Assembly: GCF_024199925.1 (NCBI RefSeq)
Contig: NZ_JANADR010000001.1
Coordinates: 6,699,501-6,763,500 of the forward strand
Source of the DNA: Bradyrhizobium sp. CCGUVB1N3
GTDB lineage: Bacteria > Pseudomonadota > Alphaproteobacteria > Rhizobiales > Xanthobacteraceae
Length of the DNA stretch: 64,000 bases
Reading direction: 5' to 3'
Part shown: positions 9,219-17,543 of the stretch, in pieces
How the letters are laid out: each line of letters starts with the position of its first letter
How positions within the stretch are numbered: position 1 is the stretch's first letter
Program-made: the position numbers and the translations under genes
Notes under the pieces: model-generated
What the model saw: the letters and a program-made list of their open reading frames with translations, nothing else
Database searches by the model: none
Told to the model about the DNA's origin: nothing

Positions 9219-9275
9219 CCCAAATTCTCCGCCCCTTAAAGAAGAAGATCGTCCAACAGTTCCACGAGAGCCAGT

Positions 9276-9608
9276 CTAGCGGATTTCCATCGCCTTCCAG
9301 GCTTCTTTTTCCGACGTCGCCTGGAAGATCGAGGCCTTCGCCAGCGCTTCGGCCTCCTTGGCGGCGGCGACCGCACGGTCGAAATCGCCGCCATCGCCGG
9401 CCTTCTTCGCCGCGGCGAGAGTCGACACGGTCGGGGTCCACTGGTTGCGCAAGCCGGCCGCTTCCTTGCTGGCAGCTTCCGCCGCAGCATAGGCCGCCTT
9501 GTAATCGGCTTCGCTCGCCGCGCGCGCCGGCACTGCCGCAACCGTCAGCAGCAACACGAGTGCCAGTGATCGCATTCCGATCATCGTCGTGCTCATCGTC
9601 ATGCTCAT
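9276..9608 (-). CDS. soxK: SoxXA-binding protein SoxK-like
   Basis: About 110 residues: a signal peptide around MIGMRSLALVLLLTVAAVPA with cleavage near ARA, then a short alanine/lysine-rich helical domain (DYKAAYAAAEAASKEA and FDRAVAAAKEAEALA) ending WKAMEIR. This size, position directly after soxA and composition fit SoxK, a small partner of the SoxXA cytochrome. The ATG at 9608 overlaps the soxA stop (ATGA); several nearby in-frame ATGs (down to MIGMRSL) are alternatives. The identification rests on context and composition more than on a diagnostic motif. Confidence 0.75.
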   Translation of the reverse strand: MSMTMSTTMIGMRSLALVLLLTVAAVPARAASEADYKAAYAAAEAASKEAAGLRNQWTPTVSTLAAAKKAGDGGDFDRAVAAAKEAEALAKASIFQATSEKEAWKAMEIR

Positions 9609-10468
9609 GGCCGCGCTCCCGGGCCGGAAATCGGCAAGCCGTTGGCGACGTAGGACAGGAAATATTCGACGTCGCGGTACTCGTCGGACTGCGGTTCCAG
9701 TGGAACCGCGCGGGTCTGGCTGTTGCAGGTGATGAAGCGGCGGCTGGTCGTGCCCATGCCGCTCCATTCCGAGCGGTAGATCGGCATCGCGTTCAGAATG
9801 CCGAGCGCCGGCGCCAGCACTTCCGCGCGGATGCGCTCGCCCGGGCTCTGCACATGGCAGCTCGCGCAGGAGAAGTTCATCTGCCCGCGCCGCGTGTAGA
9901 AATAGCGCTTGCCGTTCTCGTAAGCCTCGAGCGCGCGCGGATCGTCGGGGATCTTGATGTCCATCAGCTTGCCGCGCGAGGTAAACGCCATGTAGGCGGT
10001 CAGCGAGGCCATCTCGTCCTTGACGTAGGAGTAGGGCGCTTCCCCATTGGCCTCGCGGCAGCGGTTGAGCGCGAGCTCGAGCGTGACGACCTTGCCTTCC
10101 TTCTCGTCGAAATAAGGATAGTTCTGGCGGATGCCGACGCCGCCGTTCGGGAAGCAGTCGGCGTAAGTCCTGCCGTTCTTGAACGGGGTCGCAAACATCT
10201 CCTTGCCGGCGTCAAGCGCGAACTCGTAAGGTGGAAACTCCTCCTTCTCCTGCCACTGCCGCTTCATGTCCTCGTTCATGGAATAAGGACCGTTGACGAA
10301 ATCCTCGTGCTTCACGTTCGGGAATTTCTGGAAGAAGAAGTTCTGGAACGCCTTGGCCTCAGCCGCGGGATCGATCTTGTCGGCAGCGATCACGCGCTGC
10401 GCGGTGAAGCCGAGCGCCGCAAGCGCGACGAGCGCAGAGCCGAGCCAGATTGCGGAGCGCGCCTTCAT
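9605..10468 (-). CDS. soxA: SoxA c-type cytochrome subunit (one-haem type)
   Basis: A 287-residue periplasmic cytochrome that, with SoxX, joins thiosulfate to the SoxY cysteine. It has an N-terminal signal (MKARSAIWLGSALVALAALG), one CASCH haem motif (C201, C204, H205) and the conserved cysteine C248 in FITCNSQTR that serves as the haem ligand/persulfide site. The N-terminal domain has only C105 (ADCFPNGG) and C137 (NRCREANG) and no CxxCH, so this is the one-haem form in which a disulfide replaces the first haem. The start at 10468 overlaps the soxZ stop (TGATG); the frame is open further upstream inside soxZ. Confidence 0.95.
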   Translation of the reverse strand: MKARSAIWLGSALVALAALGFTAQRVIAADKIDPAAEAKAFQNFFFQKFPNVKHEDFVNGPYSMNEDMKRQWQEKEEFPPYEFALDAGKEMFATPFKNGRTYADCFPNGGVGIRQNYPYFDEKEGKVVTLELALNRCREANGEAPYSYVKDEMASLTAYMAFTSRGKLMDIKIPDDPRALEAYENGKRYFYTRRGQMNFSCASCHVQSPGERIRAEVLAPALGILNAMPIYRSEWSGMGTTSRRFITCNSQTRAVPLEPQSDEYRDVEYFLSYVANGLPISGPGARP

Positions 10469-10779
10469 CACGAGATCTTCGCGGTGGTCGTGTCCGACGC
10501 ACCTTTGTTGTCGGTCCATGAGATCTTGAGGTCGTCGCCCTTCTTGGCCCCCTTGAAGCTGAACTTGACGTACGGGTCTTTCGAGACCGCGGGGCCCCAA
10601 TCGGCGACGAAAACGTCCTTGCCGTTACATTCGAACTTCAGCTCCTGGATGAAATGCGCCGGAATCAATTCGCCCTTGGCGTCCTTGACGAAACCGGAAT
10701 CCATCGGGTGCTGGATCAGCGCCTGCACCTCGGTGATGTCTCCGTTGGAGGTTGCGCGCACGCGAATGCTTGATGCCAT
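10468..10779 (-). CDS. soxZ: SoxZ sulfur-carrier partner
   Basis: A 103-residue protein, the normal size for SoxZ, which forms the heterodimer with SoxY that carries the sulfur intermediates. It has no signal peptide and is probably exported with SoxY. Recognisable stretches are IRVRATSNGDITEVQALIQHP near the N-terminus and FSFKGAKKGDDLKISWTDNK near the C-terminus, both typical of the SoxZ beta sandwich. GGAG precedes the ATG. It lies 12 bases after soxY and overlaps soxA. Confidence 0.95.
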   Translation of the reverse strand: MASSIRVRATSNGDITEVQALIQHPMDSGFVKDAKGELIPAHFIQELKFECNGKDVFVADWGPAVSKDPYVKFSFKGAKKGDDLKISWTDNKGASDTTTAKIS

Positions 10780-10791
10780 CGGACTTTTCTC

Positions 10792-11283
10792 CTAGCCGCC
10801 GCAACCGCCGACGGTGACCTTGACCTCTTTGGTCGCGCTGAAGAGCTTGCCGTCGGACTCCACGATCGCAACCACGTTGGTGGTCTTTGCCATCTTCAAA
10901 CGGTTGGCGACGCTCGGGACCGTGCCGTCCGGAATCTTGTAGCTTGCGGCGAGCGCGTTCGGGTTCTCGGCGACGAAGAACGAGATCGAGGTCACCTTGT
11001 CGAGCGTCGTCGTCACCGAGATCGGCACCACGCCGCCGTTCTCGGCGATCTCGGGCGCGTCCAGCTTGATCTTGTCCGACGGCTCGGCGGTCTTGCCATA
11101 GAGCGCCTTGATCGCGTCGGCTTCGCTCTTCTGCTTGAATGCCTCTTCCGGATATTTGTCGTTGGCCGCGGCGTGCGCGGGCGCGCTCGCGAACGGCAGA
11201 TTGCCGAGGCCGATCAGCGCAACGGAGGCCGCGCCTTGCAGGATCAGGCGCCGCGTCGTGAGAAGGCCGGTCGTTGCACTCAT
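10792..11283 (-). CDS. soxY: SoxY thiosulfate-carrier protein
   Basis: A 163-residue protein with a twin-arginine-like leader (LTTRRLILQGAASVALIG) and the diagnostic C-terminal tail GGCGG, whose cysteine carries the sulfur substrate on a swinging arm. AGGAG lies before the ATG at 11283. It follows soxX by 50 bases and precedes soxZ by 12. All features fit SoxY; nothing unusual was seen. Confidence 0.96.
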   Translation of the reverse strand: MSATTGLLTTRRLILQGAASVALIGLGNLPFASAPAHAAANDKYPEEAFKQKSEADAIKALYGKTAEPSDKIKLDAPEIAENGGVVPISVTTTLDKVTSISFFVAENPNALAASYKIPDGTVPSVANRLKMAKTTNVVAIVESDGKLFSATKEVKVTVGGCGG

Positions 11284-11333
11284 CGTGGTCTCCTGGTCGA
11301 TCGCCTCAGCGATCCCTTAAGGTATCGGCGCCG

Positions 11334-11687
11334 TTACAGGGTCTGGAGGAAATCAACGATCGCGTTGATCTCCTGTTCGGTCAGCAACCGGTTGCGTCCG
11401 AACGGCGGCATCATGGTCTGCGGGTTGCGCTTGGTCTCGTCGAAGAGGATCGCGACAAGCTCGTTGCGGTCGGGGTATTTCGCCTTGATGTCCTTCAGCT
11501 CGGGCCCGATCGTGCCGGGCAGGTCGCCGCCCCTGATGACGTGGCAGGTCAGGCAATTGCCCTTGCCGCGGTCGAAGGCGAGCTTCTGCCCTTCGGCTGC
11601 GGATTGGGCGCGCGCCGGCGCAGCAGCCATCGCGGCGAGAGCGGCCAGGATGAAGAGCAGGGCGGGCTTCCGGGGAAAGGCGGTCAA
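11334..11687 (-). CDS. soxX: SoxX c-type cytochrome subunit
   Basis: A 117-residue monohaem cytochrome: signal peptide to about residue 27 (ending AAAPARA), CLTCH at residues 45-49, and a methionine ligand in PQTMMPPFG (M92 or M93). It pairs with SoxA. The start is a TTG at 11687: no ATG precedes it in frame and the next methionine would remove the signal sequence; no strong ribosome site was seen. It is the first gene of the leftward sox run, facing away from the methyltransferase gene at 11915, so the 227 bases between hold the sox promoter. No clear operator was recognised there. Confidence 0.93.
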   Translation of the reverse strand: MTAFPRKPALLFILAALAAMAAAPARAQSAAEGQKLAFDRGKGNCLTCHVIRGGDLPGTIGPELKDIKAKYPDRNELVAILFDETKRNPQTMMPPFGRNRLLTEQEINAIVDFLQTL

Positions 11688-11914
11688 GGCGTCGGTCCGA
11701 GGCGTTATGTCGATGTTTGCATTCGCGAAATATAGTGCTCAAAGCACAAAGGGCACCGCCTGACAATCGCGACTATGCTGGTCGCAAATCGGAGTTAAGA
11801 TCTTCCGCGTTGCAACCAAAGAGACTATTTGTTCGGCAGTTTCGGCCCTGACGGGCCAGTGATTTTGGGGCCAGTGGCGTTTTTATCTCGTTCTCGTTTT
11901 CCCGGGAGCCTCAA

Positions 11915-12589
11915 TTGGCTGAATATGTCGTCGAATTTGGCAGGGACGGCGGGCGGGTCGAGCCCGATGGGCGGCTCGATGCACCGGCGTTCCATCGCAA
12001 TCACGAGGCGATCTGGGCAGCGCTGGAGAAGCACCTGGCCGGCCGCCTCGGCGATGTGGTCGAGGTCGGCAGTGGAACCGGCCAGCATGTGGTCCACTTC
12101 GCCCGCCATACGCCTGATCTCGTCTGGTGGCCGAGCGACCTCAACCAGCGGCATCTGAAGAGCATCGAGGCCTGGCGCGTCCATTCCGGTCTGCCAAACG
12201 TCCGCCCGCCGCTGCGGGTCGATCTGTCCAATCCCGACTGGTGCCCGGAGATGAAGAGCGGCGAGGGGCCGCAAGATCTCGCGGCGGTGTTTTGCGCCAA
12301 CGTCATCCACATCGCACCGTGGAACGTCGCCGAGGGGCTGTTCGCCGGCGCCGGCCGTTATTTGCGGCCCGGCGGAACGCTGTTCCTCTACGGTCCCTTC
12401 AAGCGCGAGGGCAAGCACACCGCGCTCAGCAACGCCGTATTCGACACCACCTTGCGCGAAGGCAACGCGGAATGGGGCGTGCGCGATCTCGCCGACGTCG
12501 AGAAGCTCGCACAATATGCGGGCCTGCGCCTCATCGATCTCATCGACATGCCCGCGAACAATCTGACGCTGGTGTTTGCGAAGGCCTGA
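11915..12589 (+). CDS. DUF938-family SAM-dependent methyltransferase-like protein
   Basis: A 224-residue protein with a Rossmann SAM site: VVEVGSGTGQHVVHFAR at about residues 48-64, then WWPSDLN for the acidic residue after strand 2 and FCANVIHIAPW for motif post-I. The order, including the N-terminal HRNHEAIW block, is that of the DUF938 family, whose substrate is not known. The start is a TTG at 11915 with GGGAG about nine bases upstream. It is divergent from the sox operon and convergent with the peptidase gene; no functional link to either is evident. Confidence 0.85.
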   Translation: MAEYVVEFGRDGGRVEPDGRLDAPAFHRNHEAIWAALEKHLAGRLGDVVEVGSGTGQHVVHFARHTPDLVWWPSDLNQRHLKSIEAWRVHSGLPNVRPPLRVDLSNPDWCPEMKSGEGPQDLAAVFCANVIHIAPWNVAEGLFAGAGRYLRPGGTLFLYGPFKREGKHTALSNAVFDTTLREGNAEWGVRDLADVEKLAQYAGLRLIDLIDMPANNLTLVFAKA

Positions 12590-12601
12590 GGCGCTGCGTC
12601 G

Positions 12602-14674
12602 CTACCCCTCGCCGTCGTGCCAGCCGATCCTGCTTTTCAGGAATTCAAAGCCCAGCACCTGGAAGCCGGCGCGCTCCTTGTTGTCCTTGCCGTAGCCATG
12701 GCCACCCGCGGCCGGCTCGTAGAAATAAGCCTCATAGCCCATGGCCTGAAGCTTTGCGGCCATCTTGCGCGCGTGTCCGGGATGGACGCGATCGTCCCGC
12801 CGCGTCGTCGCGATCAGGATCGGCGGATAGGGCTGGCCGGGCTTTGCGGCGTGATAGGCCGAATAGGTCTTCAGCCACTCCCACTCCTCAGGCTCGTCGG
12901 GGTCGCCATATTCCGCGATCCAGCTCGCGCCCGCGAGCAGCTTTGTGTAGCGGCGCATGTCGATCAGCGGGATCGTGCAGAACAGCGCGCCGAATCGTTC
13001 GGGGTAGCGCGTCAGCATGTTGGTGATGAGGATGCCCCCGTTCGATCCACCTTGCGCGGCGATGCGCTTCGCCTGCGTCACGCCACGCCGCACGAGATCG
13101 GCGGCGACCGCCGCGAAATCATCATGCGACAGCCGCTTGCCGGCGTACCGGCCGGCATCGTGCCAGCGCGTGCCGAACTCGCCGCCGCCGCGCAAATTCG
13201 CCTGCACGGTGGTGCCGCCGCGCTCCAGCCACAGCTTGCCGAGCGACGGATTGTAGTAAGGCTTCACCGCATGGCCGAAGCCGCCATAGGCGCTCATATA
13301 GACCGGCGCATCGCCGGTCGCGCGCGCCGGCCCGGTCTGCACATAGGGAATGCGCTCGCCGTCGATCGAGATCGCCTCGTGCTGAGTCACGACGAGCCCG
13401 TCCGCGGTGAAGGTTTTGGGCGCCTGCTTGAGCACGGTCGGACTGGCGACGCCAGACTCGATCAGCATCAGCGATGGCGGCGTGAGCGGATCCTGGACAT
13501 TGGCGAGCAGGTCGCCATTGCTTTCAGATTCATGATGATCGAAGCGCCAGACGTCGACCACGCCGATGTCGGGCAGCCCGCGCAGCGTCTCACGGCTCCA
13601 GCCCGCGGCTGATGGCGTGCAGATTTCGAAGACCGGCCGCAGCTCGTCGAGGATGCTGAGGAGGAGCTTGCCGGCGGCCCATGAAAATCCCTGCAATGCG
13701 CGGCGCGGGCTAGGCGCGAACACGACGGTGAAATTGCGATCGCCGGCGAGGAAGGCCGATAGCGAAATGCCGAGCACGGTGTCCGGAGCCTGGGTTACTC
13801 CGCCGACTGTCCAGGCCGTGCGCAGCTTGATCGCGAACCAGTCCTGATGGATTTGTAGCCAGATGTCGGAGGGAAGATCGAGCTTCACGGTCGCACCACG
13901 CTCGGTGCCGAGCCAGATGTCGAAGTTGAAGAAGTCCAGCCGGTCGATGAACCAGACGCGCGGCGTCTCGCCGGTCCGGTCGACGTCGCAATAGGCGCTC
14001 ATCCGATCGGGTGTGGTCTCGAACACCACGGCCGCCTGCTCAACAGGCTCGCCACGCCGCCACAGCCGTACCGTCCTCGCATAGCCCGAGCTTGTCGCCA
14101 TACTCTCGCCGAGTGCACTGGATAGCAGCACCGTATCGGCATCGACCCACGCGGCGCCGCCCTTGGCTTCCGGCAGCGCGAAGCCGCCTGCGACAAAGCT
14201 CTTCGTGCTCAGATCGAATTCGCGCAAGGTTACGGCATCGCTGCCGCCGCGCGACAGACTCAGGATCGTCTGCGGGGCATCGCCGGGCAGCGAGCTCGAC
14301 CAGTTCAGCAGCCAGTCCTCGCCTTCATCAGCCGCGAGCGCGTCGATGTCGAGCAGGGTCTCCCAGGATGGATCGGGCTTGCGAAACTCATCCATCGTGG
14401 TCCGCCGCCACAGGCCGCGCGGATGGTTCACGTCCTTCCAGAGATTGTAGAGGAGGCCGTCGCTGCGCCCGACATAGGGAATGTTATCCGGCCGGTCGTA
14501 GATCGCCGCGAGCGTATCGCTGTCGCGCGCGAATGCCGGGCCGCCGAAAGTCTCCAGCGTCAGGCGATTCTGCCGCTCGACGAAATCGAGCGCGCGCTCG
14601 CCTTCGACGTCTTCCAGCCAGAGATACGGATCGTCGTCGGGAGCGGTCAGCGTGGGCCTGTCGTCAACGGGCAT
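12602..14674 (-). CDS. Prolyl oligopeptidase family (S9A) serine peptidase
   Basis: A 690-residue enzyme: an N-terminal part beginning with PYLWLEDVEGERALDFV (typical of the family), a beta-propeller domain in the middle, and a C-terminal alpha/beta hydrolase. The catalytic serine is in GGSNGG near residue 542, the aspartate in RRDDRVHPGHA near 626 and the histidine in GGHGYG near 658. No signal peptide is seen, so it is probably cytoplasmic and cleaves short peptides. The length fits S9A. It is a single gene, ending 13 bases from the convergent methyltransferase. Confidence 0.92.
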   Translation of the reverse strand: MPVDDRPTLTAPDDDPYLWLEDVEGERALDFVERQNRLTLETFGGPAFARDSDTLAAIYDRPDNIPYVGRSDGLLYNLWKDVNHPRGLWRRTTMDEFRKPDPSWETLLDIDALAADEGEDWLLNWSSSLPGDAPQTILSLSRGGSDAVTLREFDLSTKSFVAGGFALPEAKGGAAWVDADTVLLSSALGESMATSSGYARTVRLWRRGEPVEQAAVVFETTPDRMSAYCDVDRTGETPRVWFIDRLDFFNFDIWLGTERGATVKLDLPSDIWLQIHQDWFAIKLRTAWTVGGVTQAPDTVLGISLSAFLAGDRNFTVVFAPSPRRALQGFSWAAGKLLLSILDELRPVFEICTPSAAGWSRETLRGLPDIGVVDVWRFDHHESESNGDLLANVQDPLTPPSLMLIESGVASPTVLKQAPKTFTADGLVVTQHEAISIDGERIPYVQTGPARATGDAPVYMSAYGGFGHAVKPYYNPSLGKLWLERGGTTVQANLRGGGEFGTRWHDAGRYAGKRLSHDDFAAVAADLVRRGVTQAKRIAAQGGSNGGILITNMLTRYPERFGALFCTIPLIDMRRYTKLLAGASWIAEYGDPDEPEEWEWLKTYSAYHAAKPGQPYPPILIATTRRDDRVHPGHARKMAAKLQAMGYEAYFYEPAAGGHGYGKDNKERAGFQVLGFEFLKSRIGWHDGEG

Positions 14675-14869
14675 GAATCCGAACTCCAGAGCGAACTTGC
14701 AAGGTGAACTTGCAGGTCTGACTTGATCGAGCGCAAGGCTTTGATAGCGCGGCCTGCTAGTTGCTGTCCAATTGCGCCCTCGGCATGGCTTGCGCTCGTT
14801 TGCGCCGGTTGTCCGCCCCGGCGCACCCCTCCATAGTGCCGCAGAATCAACAAGCGCCGCCGGGCGGAC

Positions 14870-16123
14870 ATGCCGATGATCGATGTGACTTTAGCCGATG
14901 AGACAGCCGACGACGCTCGCGTGCGTGCCAATGTGGTGCGTCTTGCGGCGGCGCAGGCGCTGACCGGCGCCAATTCGGCCGTGATCTTCGCCACCGGCTC
15001 GATCGTCGGCGCGACGCTCGCGCCCGACATGTCGCTCGCGACCGTGCCGCTGTCGATGTATGTGCTCGGCCTTGCCGCCGGCACGCTGCCGACCGGTGCG
15101 ATTTCGCGCCGCTTCGGTCGCCGCATGGCCTTCATCGTCGGCACCGCCTGCGGCACGCTCACGGGCCTCGTCGGCTCGCTCGCGATCCTCAACGGCTCGT
15201 TCGCGCTGTTTTGCGTCGCGACCTTCCTCGGCGGTCTCTATGGCTCCGTTGCGCAATCCTATCGCTTCGCGGCCGCCGACGGCGCCAGCGCGGCGTTCCG
15301 GCCCAAGGCGGTGTCCTGGGTGATGGCGGGCGGCGTGTTCGCCGGCGTGCTCGGTCCGCAGCTCGTGCAATGGACCATGGACGTCTGGCCGCCCTATCTG
15401 TTCGCCTTCAGCTTCGTGGTGCAGGCGGCGGTGGCGCTGATCGCGATGGGCATCGTTGCCGGCGTCGACATGCCGAAGCCGGCGGCTGCCGATCTACACG
15501 GCGGACGGCCGCTGCTGCGCATCGTGCGGCAGCCGCGCTTCATTGCAGCGGCACTGTGCGGCGTCATCGCCTATCCCATGATGAACCTGGTGATGACCTC
15601 GGCGCCGCTTGCCATGAAGCTCTGCGGCCTCAGTGTCAGCGATTCCAATTTCGGCATTCAATGGCACATCGTCGCCATGTACGGCCCGAGCTTCTTCACG
15701 GGCGCCTTGATCGCGCGCTTCGGCGCGCCGAAAATCGTCGCCACCGGCCTTTTGCTGGAGGCGGGCGCCGCAGCGATCGGCCTCTCCGGCATCACCGCGA
15801 TGCATTTCTGGGCGACGCTGATCGTGCTTGGCGTGGGCTGGAATTTCTCCTTCATCGGCGCCTCTGCGCTGGTGCTGGAGACGCACCGCCCGAACGAACG
15901 CAACAAGGTGCAGGCGTTCAACGATTTCCTGGTGTTCGGCATGATGGCGATCGGCTCGTTCTCATCGGGCCAGTTGCTCGCGAATTACGGCTGGTCGGCG
16001 GTGAACATGGTGGTGTTCCCGCCGGTGCTGCTGGGCCTCGCCGTCCTCTCGTTCGCCTCCTGGGCGCGCCGCCGCAAGGCGCGGCTGGAAGCCGCAATGG
16101 GCGAGTTTCCCGACGCGATTTGA
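14870..16123 (+). CDS. MFS transporter
   Basis: A 417-residue carrier with about 12 membrane segments. Motif A (GAISRRFGRRMAFI) is at about residues 76-89. The N-terminus MPMIDVTLADETADDARVR is cytoplasmic. No adjacent enzyme suggests a substrate. The gene lies divergent from the S9 peptidase gene, with 195 bases between them, and is followed by a family C repeat. Confidence 0.85.
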   Translation: MPMIDVTLADETADDARVRANVVRLAAAQALTGANSAVIFATGSIVGATLAPDMSLATVPLSMYVLGLAAGTLPTGAISRRFGRRMAFIVGTACGTLTGLVGSLAILNGSFALFCVATFLGGLYGSVAQSYRFAAADGASAAFRPKAVSWVMAGGVFAGVLGPQLVQWTMDVWPPYLFAFSFVVQAAVALIAMGIVAGVDMPKPAAADLHGGRPLLRIVRQPRFIAAALCGVIAYPMMNLVMTSAPLAMKLCGLSVSDSNFGIQWHIVAMYGPSFFTGALIARFGAPKIVATGLLLEAGAAAIGLSGITAMHFWATLIVLGVGWNFSFIGASALVLETHRPNERNKVQAFNDFLVFGMMAIGSFSSGQLLANYGWSAVNMVVFPPVLLGLAVLSFASWARRRKARLEAAMGEFPDAI

Positions 16124-16160
16124 CGGAGCGCTGCTGAGTTCTTCCCGCAGGGGCAGAATC

Positions 16161-16251
16161 GTAGGGTGGGCAAAGGCGCAGAGCGCCGTGCCCACCATCT
16201 CTCAACCATTCCGACAGAAGTGGTGGGCACGCTTCGCTTTGCCCACGCTAC
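16161..16251. repeat. Intergenic palindromic repeat, family C
   Basis: GTAGGGTGGGCAAAGGCGCA on the left and GTGGGCACGCTTCGCTTTGC on the right (then CCACGCTAC) are inverted, with an inner hairpin around GGCGCAGAGCGCC. A second copy is at 42287-42405. It separates convergent genes here. Confidence 0.85.
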
Positions 16252-16255
16252 GAAA

Positions 16256-16750
16256 TCACGCCTCGCGCTGCTTCAGCAAGTCCTCGAGATCCAGCCGCCG
16301 CGTAAACATCGCAAGCTTGCCGTCCGGCGTGAGCGGCCATTGCTCTTTCGGCCGGTCCCAATAGAGTTCGACGCCGTTCTCGTCGGGATCGCGCAGATAG
16401 AGCGCCTCGGACACGCCGTGGTCGCTCGCACCGTCCAGCGCGATGCCGGCCGAGAGCACGCGATACAGCGCATCGGCCAGTGCCGGCCGCGTCGGATAGA
16501 GGATCGCGGTGTGATAGAGCCCAGTCGTGCCCTGCGGCGGCGGCGAGCCGCCTTTGCTCTCCCAGGTATTGAGGCCGATGTGATGGTGATAGCCTCCGGC
16601 GGAGATGAAGGCCGCGCCAGAGCCCATGCGCTGCATCAGCTCAAAGCCGAGCACACCGCAATAGAAGCCGAGCGCACGGTCGAGATCGGCGACCTTGAGG
16701 TGAACGTGGCCGATGCGGGTGCCGGGATTGACGGCTGGATTTGGCGACAT
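16256..16750 (-). CDS. VOC-family (glyoxalase/extradiol dioxygenase-like) protein
   Basis: A 164-residue vicinal-oxygen-chelate protein with two beta-alpha-beta modules. Likely metal ligands are H15 in IGHVHLKV (or H17), H66-type residues in ALYHTA-like GLYHTAILYP, and the glutamate in NGVELYWDRP. The block YHHHIGLNTWESKGG is typical of catechol-2,3-dioxygenase-like members of this superfamily. No electron partner or ring-cleavage pathway is adjacent, so the reaction is open. It is the downstream neighbour of the CMD-family gene on the same strand, 90 bases away. Confidence 0.82.
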   Translation of the reverse strand: MSPNPAVNPGTRIGHVHLKVADLDRALGFYCGVLGFELMQRMGSGAAFISAGGYHHHIGLNTWESKGGSPPPQGTTGLYHTAILYPTRPALADALYRVLSAGIALDGASDHGVSEALYLRDPDENGVELYWDRPKEQWPLTPDGKLAMFTRRLDLEDLLKQREA

Positions 16751-16840
16751 GCTGCTGCTCCGTTTCTCCGCCCCACATAGGGACTGCTGCGAGACAGTGG
16801 AACTGGCCTATCCCGAAACTCAGCGTTTCCGGATCGGCAA

Positions 16841-17386
16841 TTAGCTCAGCTCCGACACCTCGCCCTCCGGCAGGCCGAACTCAAAGCTGTTCAGGGTCAT
16901 CGACACCAGCGTGTAGTAGCCGCACAGGCCGATCACCTCGACGAGCCCGCGCTCGCCGAGCAGCGCGACGGCCTCGTCGTAGAGGCCCTTCGCCAGCCCA
17001 TGGGCCTCATGCAGCGATTTTGCGACGTCGTAGATCATCTTGCCCCTGGGATCGTCGAACTCCGGCGTGCGGCGGTCGCGGATCGCGTCGATAATCTCTG
17101 GCTTCATGCCGCCCTGAAGGGCCAGGCGCTTATGCGCGTACCATTCGTAATGCGAGGTCCAGTGCCGCGCCGTCACGAGAATTGCGATCTCCGAGAGCTT
17201 TGCGGGAAATACGGTGTTGAAGCGCATGACCTCGCCGAGCCGCGTCGCGTGGCGCGCCATCTCCGGGCTGTTGAGCCAGGCCATCATCGGCGCCGGCGGC
17301 TTGCCGCGTTTTCCGGCAATCGCCTCGTCATAGGTCTGCCGCTGGTCGTCGCTCATTTCGCCAGGCGAAAGTAGTTTTAGGCGCAT
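16841..17386 (-). CDS. Carboxymuconolactone decarboxylase (CMD)-family protein
   Basis: A 181-residue all-helical protein. The block AILVTARHWTSHYEWYAHKRLALQGG matches in part the core of CMD proteins that lack the CxxC pair of AhpD peroxidases, so it is more like the lactone decarboxylase branch than the peroxidase branch; the decarboxylase reaction itself is not shown. GAGGAAA lies at good spacing before the ATG at 17386. It probably shares a transcript with the VOC protein and is divergent from the acyl-CoA dehydrogenase pair. Confidence 0.84.
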   Translation of the reverse strand: MRLKLLSPGEMSDDQRQTYDEAIAGKRGKPPAPMMAWLNSPEMARHATRLGEVMRFNTVFPAKLSEIAILVTARHWTSHYEWYAHKRLALQGGMKPEIIDAIRDRRTPEFDDPRGKMIYDVAKSLHEAHGLAKGLYDEAVALLGERGLVEVIGLCGYYTLVSMTLNSFEFGLPEGEVSELS

Positions 17387-17543
17387 CGTCGTTTCCTCTG
17401 TCTTTTCAAGCTTCGCCGTGACGGCAAGTATGCCCGATGACGAACAGTGTGAGTAGCCGGAGCGTGCGGAATAGGTTGAATTCCGCGGTGCGATGGCCCA
17501 GAGTCATCAGCAACAAGCTGACCTTGATGGACGGAAGCGACTT

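Noticed and set aside
16841..17386. AhpD-type peroxidase for the CMD-family protein
   Set aside because: The CxxC pair required for AhpD activity is absent.
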